A DNA stretch of 64,000 bases, taken from Pseudomonadales bacterium. GTDB lineage: Bacteria; Pseudomonadota; Gammaproteobacteria; Pseudomonadales; Azotimanducaceae. Below the pieces are notes generated by a model that was not told where the DNA came from, made no database searches, and was given only the letters and a program-made list of their open reading frames with translations. The stretch covers positions 310,001 through 374,000 of the forward strand of contig WLWP01000001.1 of assembly GCA_012103505.1 (NCBI GenBank), in the 5' to 3' direction. Made by a program: the position numbers and the translations under genes. Positions 51,500-60,280 of this stretch are shown here, piece after piece (the stretch's first letter is position 1; every line of letters starts with the position of its first letter).

Positions 51500-52649
51500 C
51501 TATGTCTGTTCCCCAGCCGGGTCGATCAGACAGTATAAGCTTACCGTCACGAATCTCTGGTGGGTGTGTCACCAGTTCGTCTTTCCACGGCACATCGTCA
51601 ATGTCGATTTCCATGATTCTGAAGTTGGGGATGCTTGCACAAAAATGTGCACTGATCATTGTGCATAGATGCCCGTAAAAATTGTGTGGGGCGACGTTGA
51701 TCTCATACGCATCTGCCATCGCGGCGATCTTGCTAGATTGCCAAATGCCGTTCCACGGCACGTCGATGATCGCGACGTCCATCGCTTGCTGTTCGAAGTA
51801 ACGTCTGAATTCTCGTATGCCATACAAGGATTCACATGAAGCGACCGGTAGATTGGCCTGTTGTCGGATATAGGCGAGGGCTTCCGGATTAAACAAGTCC
51901 AGCTCATACCAAAAGAGGTCAAAGGGCGCGAGTGCGCGCATTACCTGTAGGTATCCCTCTGGTTTGAAATTGAAATTCATGTCTAAAAGAATGCCCATTT
52001 GATCTCCGGCACCTTGGCGCAGGGCGGTCATTTGCGCGGTGAGGGAGCGTAGCAATGCAGGTTCGGCATTGAGTTCGGGCGCGCCATGGATCCCGGCGGA
52101 GCGAGCGAATCCTGGTGAATGCACTCGAGGTGTTTCGTCAAAGAGATACATGTTGCATTTAAGAGCGTTGAACCCGGCTGAACTTACCTCGTCACCGAGA
52201 CCAATAAGGTCATCAACGGATCTGAGAACGGGCTTGCCGACCATTTTGGCAGTGCCTTCACGCATTCGATAAGTGCCACAGTGAGACCAGTAGAGGGGCA
52301 GTTCTGTACGGACCGGCCCACCTAGGAGGGTATACACGGGTACACCTAAAACCTTCCCCTTGATATCAAATAGTGCATTCTCGATTGCAGCGATCGCCTG
52401 CGAATTAATGCCACCGGGAGCCTGACGGGTCATGGCGTAAAGCCGGGCAAAGATCGCTTCGTGCGCCAGCGGATCGGAACCTAAGACAAATGGCGTGAGC
52501 TCTTCAATGACTTTGCTTACACCGCGGCTGCCGTAAGACTCGTTATACTCGCTGTAACCTACAACGCCATCGGTGGTGGCGATTTTGAGGTAAGAAAAGA
52601 CGCGCCATCCGGCGTCACAGTGTAGGGATTCGATTCACTCAATTTTCAT
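51462..52649 (-). pseudogene. Mandelate racemase/muconate-lactonizing family enzyme with in-frame TGA at codon 5
   Basis: An enolase-superfamily enzyme of about 395 residues if read through. Metal ligands are the Asp in L-L-D-M-N-F-N and glutamates in W-Y-E-L-D and S-C-E-S-L; a Lys lies in A-L-K-C-N and a His in A-P-H-N-F-Y-G-H. The homologous N-terminus (H-C-D-A-G-W-R-V-F-S-Y-L-K-I..) runs up to base 52634, but no ATG, GTG or TTG exists in frame before the ATG at 52433, inside the capping domain. Just upstream is ATG-AAA-ATT-GAG-TGA (52649-52635) in the same frame. A TCA-to-TGA change would explain it. It may be inactive or mis-sequenced. Confidence 0.8.
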
Positions 52650-52690
52650 CGTGTCGCTATGATTGGTGGTAATGGAAATATAATAACAAC

Positions 52691-53998
52691 ATGGAGGCAA
52701 GCTTGGAGGGGGAAGCCGAGAAGGCTGGTAGTGCAAGTCCACCGCGTAAGGACTACGCAAAACTGTCGACGCTGAGCATTCTTCACATGGCTCAGTATTT
52801 TCCGATAACGTTTGCGGGTGTTGCGTTGCCTTTCTTGTTCCGCCAGGAAGGTTTACCCCTTGAGATGTTTTGGCTGCTTGCGCTGCCGTCATTTCCAAGA
52901 TGGCTTAAGTTTCTGATGGCGTTGGTGGTAGACAACTACGGCAACGAAAGGATCGGCCGGAGAAAGTCTTGGATTATTCCGTGCACGGTACTGGCCGTGA
53001 TCTTGTATGCGACGCTTGCGTTCTTTCCGCCCAATCTCGATTCGATCTACATCATGGTGAGTATCTTGGTCTTTGGCGCGGTGATCATGTCCGCGCAGGA
53101 CATCGCGGTTGATGCCTACGCCGCTGAAGCGATGGAAGATCATGAACGTCCACTCGGTACATCATTGATCAATGTGCTCGGCGCGGTATCGAGCGTGATT
53201 GGTGCAGCAGCCGTTGCATTAGTCGATACGTTCGGTTGGCAAAACACCATGTTTGCGGCATCTGGGCTCATGTTGGTTGCGGCACTACCGGCAATGCTGC
53301 GTAAGGAACCTACCCCTCCTCCGGCTACTCTTGAACGTTTGGCTCGAGGCGAGAGACCCGATCTGATAAAGGCTCTGAAGCGGCAAGACTCCAGGTACAT
53401 CGTGCCGTTCATGTTTATGTTTGGACTAGGACAACATTTTTTCTTGACGATGATTGGACCGTTTTGGTCCGATCAGGGTATGACCTTGACTCAATACGGT
53501 ATCTTGGCGCCTGCGGCGACGATCACCGGTGGGGTTCTAGCTGCAACGTTGACGCCGTGGCTGATAGAGCGAACTAGCATGCGGTTCACGGCCATAGTCG
53601 GCTTGGTTGTGTTGCCGGTAGAGGCAGCGGTTTATTGTTACTTTAGTTTTCTGAATGCTATTCCACCCTTGTGGATACTCATCGTAACCGTTGCGGCGTT
53701 GTCCTTCTCGACCAGTCTGTATATGTACACAGTTACCATTTCTCGTTTCCGATGGGTATCGAAAGCTCAAGCAGGAACGGACTATTCCATGCAATCCAGT
53801 ATGTGGAATCTAGGCGTTTGGGTCGCCGGTTCGACTGCTGGCATAGTTGCTGGTCAGTTTGGTTACGTGGTCTTTTTTCCAGTGGCGGCATTAATCACAC
53901 TGGTTGGAGGCGTCTTTTACGTGCTCAAGTGGCAAGATATAGAGGATTTGGTGCTCGAGCGCGAAGCACGAGAAACTGGACACGTTGAGGTGGCATAA
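52691..53998 (+). CDS. MFS transporter (AmpG/RhtX-like)
   Basis: A 435-residue inner-membrane permease with about 12 hydrophobic helices. The loop between helices 2 and 3 carries V-D-N-Y-G-N-E-R-I-G-R-R-K, an MFS motif A variant, and the A-Q-D-I-A-V-D-A-Y-A-A segment is highly typical of the AmpG (muropeptide) and RhtX/FptX (siderophore) branch. Given the nearby cell-wall enzymes, muropeptide uptake is possible but unproven. The first 22 residues are a charged cytoplasmic extension. It precedes the Eis-like gene on the same strand by 40 bases. Confidence 0.88.
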   Translation: MEASLEGEAEKAGSASPPRKDYAKLSTLSILHMAQYFPITFAGVALPFLFRQEGLPLEMFWLLALPSFPRWLKFLMALVVDNYGNERIGRRKSWIIPCTVLAVILYATLAFFPPNLDSIYIMVSILVFGAVIMSAQDIAVDAYAAEAMEDHERPLGTSLINVLGAVSSVIGAAAVALVDTFGWQNTMFAASGLMLVAALPAMLRKEPTPPPATLERLARGERPDLIKALKRQDSRYIVPFMFMFGLGQHFFLTMIGPFWSDQGMTLTQYGILAPAATITGGVLAATLTPWLIERTSMRFTAIVGLVVLPVEAAVYCYFSFLNAIPPLWILIVTVAALSFSTSLYMYTVTISRFRWVSKAQAGTDYSMQSSMWNLGVWVAGSTAGIVAGQFGYVVFFPVAALITLVGGVFYVLKWQDIEDLVLEREARETGHVEVA

Positions 53999-54038
53999 CC
54001 AATTGGGAATCATCATCAGATTCTGAGGCGAGGTCGTA

Positions 54039-55268
54039 ATGGCGATAGAAATTAGACGGGCAACCGCTGGCGAGATGGAGCAAGTTGGCTTGATGGCGGC
54101 TTATGTGTATGGCGGCGCTTTTGGTGACGGTGCGGACAACATCACGGCTACTTCGATGCGACCGGAATGGACGCTCTGTGCGTTCGACGGCGCGAAGCTG
54201 GTGACTTCATTTGGGGCGTTCCCTTTCACCATGCGCGCCAACGGTGAAGCGATTTCGTTTGGTGGCGTCACAGCCGTTGGTACTCGACCAGAGTACCGTC
54301 GGCAAGGTCTGGTACGGAGGATCATGACCCAGGCGATACAAGATCAGAAAGACCAAGGTCAATCAGTAGCTGGTCTTTGGGCTTCGCAAGCTGCAATTTA
54401 CCAACGATATGGATATGCGGCGGCCGGTGCCAACCGACACTATTCAGTGGACACAGCAGACATCCGTTTTTATGACGTGGATCCAGGGAGCTGCTCCATC
54501 GAGAGGCTCTCGATGCCGGACTGCATAGAACCCGCAAAAGCGCTATACCGAGAGTTCATCGCCAATCGGTTCGGATACCTACATCGCTCTTCCATTCTCT
54601 GGGGAGAAAATGTGTTTGATGGCAGCTCACCAGATGGTCCGGTTTATATGGCATTGGCGAGTGATGCGGAGGGAGCTCAGGGTTACGTCGCGTATACCTT
54701 GCGTGCGAACAAGGTTGGGCACCGTGCACGAGCACAAGAGATCAAGATACGTGATATGGGCTGGCTGACCTTGGACGCCTATCGGTCGATGTGGAGTTTC
54801 CTGGCAGGTCATGATCTTGTGGGTCGTGTGCTTTGGGAAAATGCGCCCGTAGATGATCCTGCGCCACACCTATTTTCAGAGCCTCGCATGTTACATACGG
54901 ACGATCGGGAAGGGAGCTGGATGCGACTAATTGATGTCCCGTCAGCACTTAACAATCGCGGCTATCTACCGGTAGACACTCGGTGCAGGGTGAGCCTCAC
55001 GATTGAGAGCGATGACCTTGCGCCGTGGAATGAGGGGACCTGGGCGCTCGAGCTGGATGGCCAGGGTGGTAGGGAAGTGACACAAGCCGAGCATTGTAAT
55101 GAGAGTCTGACACTTTCAGTCAAAACACTCGCTTCTCTTTATACAGGTATGCATAGCGCACTCGAGCTTTCCCAGGCGGGATTGATATCAGGTCCGTTGT
55201 CCTCAGTTCGGGCTGCCAACACGGCGTTCGCCACCTACTTTAAGCCCCATTGCCCAGACCACTACTGA
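54039..55268 (+). CDS. Eis-like GNAT acetyltransferase
   Basis: A 409-residue tripartite protein like mycobacterial Eis: an N-terminal GNAT domain with the acetyl-CoA loop R-P-E-Y-R-R-Q-G-L-V-R (about 83-93), a second GNAT-like domain (about 150-290) and a C-terminal SCP2-like domain (about 295-405). Eis relatives acetylate amines at multiple sites of antibiotics or metabolites; the true acceptor here is not known. GAGGTCG lies upstream of the ATG. The gene is followed by 247 bases holding the PadR operator. Confidence 0.87.
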   Translation: MAIEIRRATAGEMEQVGLMAAYVYGGAFGDGADNITATSMRPEWTLCAFDGAKLVTSFGAFPFTMRANGEAISFGGVTAVGTRPEYRRQGLVRRIMTQAIQDQKDQGQSVAGLWASQAAIYQRYGYAAAGANRHYSVDTADIRFYDVDPGSCSIERLSMPDCIEPAKALYREFIANRFGYLHRSSILWGENVFDGSSPDGPVYMALASDAEGAQGYVAYTLRANKVGHRARAQEIKIRDMGWLTLDAYRSMWSFLAGHDLVGRVLWENAPVDDPAPHLFSEPRMLHTDDREGSWMRLIDVPSALNNRGYLPVDTRCRVSLTIESDDLAPWNEGTWALELDGQGGREVTQAEHCNESLTLSVKTLASLYTGMHSALELSQAGLISGPLSSVRAANTAFATYFKPHCPDHY

Positions 55269-55381
55269 TCTAGTCGCGGCTAGTCCTGGCCGCGTTCGCG
55301 GCATTTCGTGTTTCCTGATTTGGCCCAGCCCTGTTTCCTGGGCGAGGGTCACGTGTGCTCGGCTGATGTTTGGTTGACAGG

Positions 55382-55430
55382 GTACTGTATGTAACATACT
55401 GTGCATTACACAGTATATAACGCACAGTAC
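55382..55430. promoter_or_regulatory. Dyad-symmetric operator upstream of padR
   Basis: An inner perfect repeat ATACTGTG-CATTA-CACAGTAT (55396-55416) is nested exactly within an outer pair GTACTGT (55382-55388) and ACAGTAC (55424-55430), all centred on base 55406. A further GTATG-TAA-CATAC lies at 55387-55399. It stands 85 bases before the PadR start, the usual place for autoregulation by a PadR repressor; the PadR assignment is inference. Confidence 0.7.
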
Positions 55431-55515
55431 CTAGAGTACGCAATCAAAAGCGTGGGATCGGAACCTCGCATTTGAGAGCGCGCTGCAGAGTGCAGGTTAA
55501 ATGTAGAACGTATTT

Positions 55516-55887
55516 ATGAATGACGAATCGATACGAGAAATTGCCGACAAGCTAAATTCGGAGATACGACGTGGCTCGTTGGTGTTGGCCGTTCTTGGTC
55601 AATTGCAGAGTGAGCACTACGGGTATTCACTTAGGAAATCCCTTGCTGAGCATGGTTTGGATGTGGAAGAGGGGACTCTTTATCCACTTATACGGCGCCT
55701 CGAAAAGCAGGGGTTACTGGAAAGCGAGTGGCGGGAAGAGAACAAACGCCGTAAGCGGTTTTACCGTTTGAGCGCAGTAGGCCAGTCAGTTTATGCAAGT
55801 TTGCTTGAAGACTGGAGAGATCTTAGTTCGAGTCTCACGACAATTACCGCCTCGGGCTCAATGCCTCAGGTTTTGGAGCAGGAGTAA
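55516..55887 (+). CDS. PadR family transcriptional repressor
   Basis: A 123-residue winged-helix dimer. The PadR pattern is clear: L-A-V-L-G-Q-L-Q-S-E-H-Y-G-Y-S-L-R-K, then E-E-G-T-L-Y-P-L-I-R-R-L-E-K-Q-G-L-L for the recognition helix and wing, and R-K-R-F-Y-R-L-S-A-V-G. It likely represses its own operon through the 55382-55430 dyad and responds to an unknown signal. The membrane protein gene follows after three bases, a common PadR arrangement. Confidence 0.9.
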   Translation: MNDESIREIADKLNSEIRRGSLVLAVLGQLQSEHYGYSLRKSLAEHGLDVEEGTLYPLIRRLEKQGLLESEWREENKRRKRFYRLSAVGQSVYASLLEDWRDLSSSLTTITASGSMPQVLEQE

Positions 55888-55890
55888 GGA

Positions 55891-56469
55891 ATGCAACTAG
55901 TTGAAAGTTATGTGATTGAGGTTTGCCGGTTTGTGCCGAGTGAGCAGCGTGACGAGATTGCGCGCGATCTGCGGGAAGCCATAGCAGAAGAGGTTTATGA
56001 GTTGGCCGACGCGCGCAATGAAGAGCCAACCGATGCGGATGCCAAGCAGGTGCTCAGTGGTTTTGGGCACCCGTTGAAAGTGGCGGGTCGCTATCAGCCG
56101 CAAAGATACTTGATCGGCCCGGAGATCTTTCCCGCCATGTTGCAAACGTTGCGGATCGTCATTGGATTTGCACTTGGTATACAGGTCGTAGCTATCGTAG
56201 TTTTCGGTAGTTTGCAGGAGTGGACAATTGGGCCGTGGGATCTATTTTGGATGACATTTGAGCTCGTGCTTTGGATTCTGTTTGTGATCGTTGGTGCGTT
56301 CATAGCAGTTGAATACAGCGGAGAAAAATTGGGTTGGTATGAGAATTGGAGTCCGCAATCACTTTCTCCCAACAGTATGGGCGTGATCAGTCGAAGTGAT
56401 ATTGTGACGAACATAGTGACAGGCGGTTTCTTCTTGTTGTGGTGGAACGACGTGGTTGTGCTGCACTGA
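55891..56469 (+). CDS. PadR-linked membrane protein (HAAS/DUF1700-like)
   Basis: A 192-residue protein. A soluble helical domain (about 1-70) with R-D-L-R-E-A-I-A-E-E and G-H-P-L-K-V-A-x-R-Y matches the HAAS signalling domain commonly coded beside PadR genes. Three to four hydrophobic helices follow (about 85-105, 115-140, 170-190). It probably senses or reports an envelope stress, with PadR controlling its level. AGGAG seven bases before the ATG supports the start. Confidence 0.82.
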   Translation: MQLVESYVIEVCRFVPSEQRDEIARDLREAIAEEVYELADARNEEPTDADAKQVLSGFGHPLKVAGRYQPQRYLIGPEIFPAMLQTLRIVIGFALGIQVVAIVVFGSLQEWTIGPWDLFWMTFELVLWILFVIVGAFIAVEYSGEKLGWYENWSPQSLSPNSMGVISRSDIVTNIVTGGFFLLWWNDVVVLH

Positions 56470-56540
56470 AGAACCTGCGCGGACAGGTCTATGGTGCCCC
56501 TAGTGTTGAGATGTCTAGCCAAGGACAGTAGGCTTTGAAG

Positions 56541-57443
56541 ATGACTGAATCCAATCCACTGTCCCGCGAAGAGCTAGCCCGGGTCACTCGAAAGAGTGAT
56601 CTTCGAGGGCTTTGGTGTGTTGCTAGCCAATGGGCAATCACGATCGGTATCTTTGTCGGTATGGCGCTCTGGACAAACCCTCTCAGCATCGCTGTAGGTA
56701 TGGTGCTGCTTGGTGGTCGCCAGTTGGGGTTCTTTGTCCTGACACACGAAGCGGGTCATCGCACACTGTTCAAAACACAATGGTTGAATGATTTTGTTGG
56801 CACTTGGCTTACGAGCCCAGTCGATTTCTCCAATGGCCGAAGTTACATGCGTGAACACTTGCTCCACCACCGAGCGGCGGGAACCAAGGATGATCCGGAC
56901 TTGGCCAATTATCAGGACTATCCGATTCCGATGGCGCGGTTAAAGCGCAAATTGTGGCGTGACTTCTCCGGCCGAACGGGTTGGCGGAATATCTCTGCCA
57001 AGTACAAAGCGATTGGCCAGATGCAAACATTGTCAGTTGAGGATCGGGCTGCGTTGTTGCGTGGGATTTTCGTGAACGTGCTGATGTTTGGCGCAATGCT
57101 ACTGTTCGGTGTGCCGTGGCTCTATCTCGTATGGCTCGGCGCGCAGATATTTTTATATCCAGCCATCATCCGCATACGCCAGATCGCGGAGCATGCTGCG
57201 GTTCCCGATCTCGCATCCTCAGATGCGCGCATGAACACGAGAACTACACTTGCGAACCCAATGGTTCGCCTCGTGCTGTGCCCACACCAAGTCAACTACC
57301 ACGTCGAACACCATCTCTGCGCCTCGATCCCAATCTACCGTTTGAGCGAGACACACGATATTTTGCGAGCCAAGGGCTTCTTCGATGACGTCGCCATTAC
57401 GAAAGGTTATGGCAGGTTGTTGAGTGATGTGGTTTACGGTTAG
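56541..57443 (+). CDS. Membrane fatty acid desaturase
   Basis: A 300-residue diiron desaturase/hydroxylase. The three histidine boxes are H69-E-A-G-H73, H106-L-L-H-H110 and H254-V-E-H-H258, with two pairs of membrane spans between. The layout is that of bacterial acyl-lipid or acyl-CoA desaturases and beta-carotene/sphingolipid hydroxylase relatives; regiospecificity is unknown. A TTG two codons upstream (56535) has AAGGA nine bases before it and may be the actual start. It diverges in function but not strand from the PadR unit. Confidence 0.9.
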   Translation: MTESNPLSREELARVTRKSDLRGLWCVASQWAITIGIFVGMALWTNPLSIAVGMVLLGGRQLGFFVLTHEAGHRTLFKTQWLNDFVGTWLTSPVDFSNGRSYMREHLLHHRAAGTKDDPDLANYQDYPIPMARLKRKLWRDFSGRTGWRNISAKYKAIGQMQTLSVEDRAALLRGIFVNVLMFGAMLLFGVPWLYLVWLGAQIFLYPAIIRIRQIAEHAAVPDLASSDARMNTRTTLANPMVRLVLCPHQVNYHVEHHLCASIPIYRLSETHDILRAKGFFDDVAITKGYGRLLSDVVYG

Positions 57444-57450
57444 AAAAGAT

Positions 57451-57481
57451 TGCTAACTTGTTGATATTTAAATATATAATT
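57451..57481 (+). promoter_or_regulatory. Sigma-70-like promoter of the nitrobindin-like gene
   Basis: A perfect TATAAT lies at 57476-57481 and TTGCTA at 57451-57456, with a long 19-base spacer that includes the palindrome ATATTTAAATAT (57465-57476). A start site near 57488 would give a leader of about 11 bases before the ATG at 57499, with no visible Shine-Dalgarno. Confidence 0.45.
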
Positions 57482-57498
57482 CGAAAAGTTAATCCAAT

Positions 57499-58035
57499 AT
57501 GTCACTAGTTGATTATGGTCCGCTCACAAGCTTGATTGGTTGCTGGCAGGGCGGTGATGGGCTAGATGTTTCACCGGAACCAGAAACGTCTGCCGAAAAC
57601 CCATATCACGAGACGTTGGTATTTGAAGCAATCGGCGAAGTCGAAAATGCTGAAACCCAAGTGCTCGCCTGTCTACGCTATCATCAAGTCGTCACCCGCA
57701 AGCGCGACGAAAAAGTCTTCCACAATGAATCCGGTTACCTGACTTTTGATCGGGACACACGAATTGTGCAGCAGTCGTTAACCATACCGCGAGGCCTAGC
57801 TCTGGTTGCATGGGGGTCCTGGGAAGAGCGTGAGCAAGGTGTAAGGATTACGCTGGACCAGGCTGAAATTGCACAGTCCGAGTTTCTAAAGTCGTCGGCG
57901 AAAACGACAGACTTCCATCACGTCTACGAAGTATCGGGTGATGAATTGCATTACGTCGAAGCGATGACGATTGAGATTTATGACGATGTCTATCGTCACA
58001 CGGACGAGAATAAATTACGCAGAGTAGATCCCTAA
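57499..58035 (+). CDS. Nitrobindin-like heme-binding beta-barrel protein
   Basis: A 178-residue all-beta protein. The N-terminal I-G-C-W-Q-G-G-D-G corresponds to the G-x-W-x-G-x-G motif of the nitrobindin/THAP4 family, and the C-terminal Y-R-H-T-D-E-N-K-L-R-R-V to its H-T-D-x-N-x-L-x-R end, where the family carries heme or ligand contacts. Ligand could be ferric heme with NO or a fatty acid. It is probably translated from a very short leader. The stop overlaps the convergent hydratase by four bases. Confidence 0.8.
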   Translation: MSLVDYGPLTSLIGCWQGGDGLDVSPEPETSAENPYHETLVFEAIGEVENAETQVLACLRYHQVVTRKRDEKVFHNESGYLTFDRDTRIVQQSLTIPRGLALVAWGSWEEREQGVRITLDQAEIAQSEFLKSSAKTTDFHHVYEVSGDELHYVEAMTIEIYDDVYRHTDENKLRRVDP

Positions 58036-58817
58036 CGACCTTGCCAGTTTGGCGTTCTTTTTTCTGCGAACGCCTTGGGTCCTTCTTTTGCGTCTTCTGA
58101 ACGACGCCATTTGTGGAAGGCCGGATACTCTTCTTGATTAACCATGGCTGCTTGCAGGCTAGGTTCATCAAGACCGCGCATGATGGCTTCCTTCGAAGCC
58201 GCGATTGAAAGCGGGGCGCACTTGAGAATTTTCTCGCACCACGAATCGACAGCAGAATCGAGATCTTCGGTGGACACAACCTCATTCACAAAGCCGAGAT
58301 CGAAACCAGTGTTCGCATCGACGCGTTCTGCGGTGAGCACCATGCCCATAGCTTGCTTGAGCCCAATCTGTCTTGCCAGACGGTGAACGCCGCCACCAAG
58401 TGCGACGGCGCCAACCAACGGTTCGGGTAGACCAAAACTAGAGCGCGAAGTCGCGACGATAATGTCGCAAGCTAGCGCGATCTCGAAACCCCCGCCCAAT
58501 GCAAAACCGTCCACAGCGGCGATGATCGGTTTGGTTAAATCATAGCGTTCGATCAAACCGGCATAACCGTTCTTTGGATATCTAGAAGCACCAGCGAAAG
58601 CGATGGATTTTAAATCGCTGCCAGCGCAAAAGGCTCGGTCACCGGCACCTTTGATGACTGCCACATAGGCCGCGTCGTCAGCGGCGAAAGCGTCGAACGC
58701 AGTTTGAAGCTCTTCGTGCATTTCTGGTGTTATCGCATTCAAAGCGTCCGGACGATTGAGCAAAATCTGTTCGACGTGACCAACTCGAGTCACCTGAATG
58801 CATTCATAATCTGCCAT
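58032..58817 (-). CDS. Enoyl-CoA hydratase (EchA-like)
   Basis: A 261-residue crotonase with oxyanion loop F-C-A-G-S-D-L-K, G-F-A-L-G-G-G-F-E-I-A and the L-P-E-P-L-V-G-A-V segment. The first catalytic Glu lies in the last of these; the second is less clear. It may hydrate medium-chain enoyl-CoAs. The ATG at 58817 has GGAGG five bases upstream, deciding against an ATG at 58841. No partner gene is adjacent on the same strand. Confidence 0.9.
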   Translation of the reverse strand: MADYECIQVTRVGHVEQILLNRPDALNAITPEMHEELQTAFDAFAADDAAYVAVIKGAGDRAFCAGSDLKSIAFAGASRYPKNGYAGLIERYDLTKPIIAAVDGFALGGGFEIALACDIIVATSRSSFGLPEPLVGAVALGGGVHRLARQIGLKQAMGMVLTAERVDANTGFDLGFVNEVVSTEDLDSAVDSWCEKILKCAPLSIAASKEAIMRGLDEPSLQAAMVNQEEYPAFHKWRRSEDAKEGPKAFAEKRTPNWQGR

Positions 58818-59033
58818 ACCATCCTCCGACTGTAGACACACGAATATCCTGACTTGAGGGTACAGGAAGGAGAGGACACACGACCAGAGAGGAAAGTGTG
58901 GGATAAGCGCTGACTTTGCGGAAGTTGGCCCTATTTCAGAGGCTTAGGTTAAATGGCGTATCAATAGCGGGACTAGTTAGAAGAATTTTGTGTTCGAAGA
59001 TCACTTTTCCGACGGTTTCGCGGTTTCTCAGTC
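58818..59033. other. Intergenic spacer without recognised features
   Basis: About 216 bases between the hydratase start and the transposase stop. I see no convincing gene, terminator or repeat here; a plus-strand open frame at 58916-59131 has no homology-like pattern and overlaps the transposase. Confidence 0.4.
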
Positions 59034-59948
59034 TCACCCGAACAGGGTCAATTCTCGCGGTGACCATCCACGACGCTTACACCATTCTTGAAGAATATCT
59101 ACCGAACCTAAAGCTCTTGGGCGTTGCTTGAGAGTTGCAACTTGAGCGCGCCACCGATCAAGTTTGTCGGGTTGCCAACTCGGTTTGGTCGTGGGAAGAA
59201 CTACTTCGAGATGGTCGATGTAGTCACCTAGCGTGATTCTGATAGGCGTGAGATCGCCAGCGCCCGTGACTAATGGAGCTAAGTATTCATTGAGTTGATT
59301 TGGCTCAAAATTATTCCCGAGCCGAGCGTGAATCGACGTGTGCCGGTTTTCCGTGATTGTTTTGGCAATTTTGGCTCTAACTGGGTTTAGGTCGACATAA
59401 GCCATCGCAGCGATGACGGCCTGTTCTGTGAGTAAGGCGCAAGAGTAAAACCGCTGTTCAAAGAAGTGGCCCTGGCACTCATCTTCCAGGTTAGCGCGTC
59501 GGGCAATAGGTTGCTTCAGAAGTTTCATGAAAACGGAGAGTGAACATAGTTTTCTACGCAATGCAGTCAGGAGATTGGGATCGGAAAGAATCGCTTGCCG
59601 TTGGAGTTCACGCGTTGCGAAATCCACGCTCCCGTCCGGCTTTTTCGGAGGGCAGACGGAAAGCCATCGTTCGGCGACGTCAAAGTCAGTCCACTGCTCG
59701 TCAGCTTTCGGATCGTAGTAGAGAACAAGATGAAAGTGGTTTGACATGATTGCGTAGGCATAGACGTCTACTGAAAATGCACCACCGAGTAGCTTAAGTC
59801 GTTCAAGTAACCAGGTTTTTCGGTGGGTATAGTCTCGGCGCGTCGAGCGATCGAACCCGCAGAGCCAGGAACGTCGGACACATCGAGAGACAATGTGGTA
59901 ACAATACGGTGTGTCTGCGTCTACCAGTAGGTGGCGGGGGATAGCCAT
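59034..59948 (-). CDS. REP-associated tyrosine transposase (RAYT, Y1_Tnp)
   Basis: A 304-residue HUH nuclease-type protein. The metal motif is N70-H-F-H73-L-V, and the conserved A-Y-V-D-L-N-P-V-R-A segment follows near residue 190, with the usual G-H-F-F-E-Q-R-F before it. These mark the IS200/IS605-related RAYT group, which act on REP hairpins and are often domesticated single-copy genes. The C-terminal extension (about 215-304) is larger than minimal TnpA. No insertion-sequence ends were identified; only a 10-bp inverted repeat lies upstream. Confidence 0.88.
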   Translation of the reverse strand: MAIPRHLLVDADTPYCYHIVSRCVRRSWLCGFDRSTRRDYTHRKTWLLERLKLLGGAFSVDVYAYAIMSNHFHLVLYYDPKADEQWTDFDVAERWLSVCPPKKPDGSVDFATRELQRQAILSDPNLLTALRRKLCSLSVFMKLLKQPIARRANLEDECQGHFFEQRFYSCALLTEQAVIAAMAYVDLNPVRAKIAKTITENRHTSIHARLGNNFEPNQLNEYLAPLVTGAGDLTPIRITLGDYIDHLEVVLPTTKPSWQPDKLDRWRAQVATLKQRPRALGSVDILQEWCKRRGWSPRELTLFG

Positions 59949-59959
59949 TCCCCAGTTTG

Positions 59960-60005
59960 CAAGGTTTAGAGGTTATGGTTCTGTAGCTAGACGCCCTAAA
60001 CCTTG
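59960..60005. repeat. 10-bp inverted repeat upstream of the RAYT gene
   Basis: CAAGGTTTAG (59960-59969) and CTAAACCTTG (59996-60005) are exact reverse complements with a 26-base loop, 12 bases outside the transposase start. The flanking GACGCCC and AACGCCCGTCGTC words give it a REP-like look, but no second copy was seen in the window. Confidence 0.45.
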
Positions 60006-60068
60006 TGAGCTAACGCCCGTCGTCTTTACGGCGCTCTATCGTGTGTCCAGACCAAAAAAATCATGTGT

Positions 60069-60251
60069 CTATTGTGGAGCGTAGACCTTTTGGACGATTT
60101 CGTTGACCGGCATGTCGAGGAGGGTTTGTTTCGCCGTGATGCGTCGCACGACAGCACATCCAGTGCGCTTAGGGGTGCGATCTGTGACTAGAAATCGGTG
60201 TCCTGCGTCGGAAAATACACGTCCGATCAGATCTGTTGTTAGTGTTCCCAT
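60069..60251 (-). CDS. Small hypothetical protein next to the RAYT gene
   Basis: A 60-residue basic protein with balanced composition: a hydrophobic-charged start, F-L-V-T-D-R-T in the middle and a helical V-N-E-I-V-Q-K-V end. I do not recognise it. AGGA lies about 12 bases before the ATG, a poor spacing, so its reality is uncertain. It runs toward the transposase on the same strand with 120 bases between and could share its promoter. Confidence 0.4.
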   Translation of the reverse strand: MGTLTTDLIGRVFSDAGHRFLVTDRTPKRTGCAVVRRITAKQTLLDMPVNEIVQKVYAPQ

Positions 60252-60280
60252 AATATTGTGTGTCCTGCTGAGAGAGGCAT

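Noticed and set aside
58916..59131. 71-residue plus-strand frame near the transposase end
   Set aside because: It overlaps the transposase coding end and has no recognisable pattern or ribosome site.
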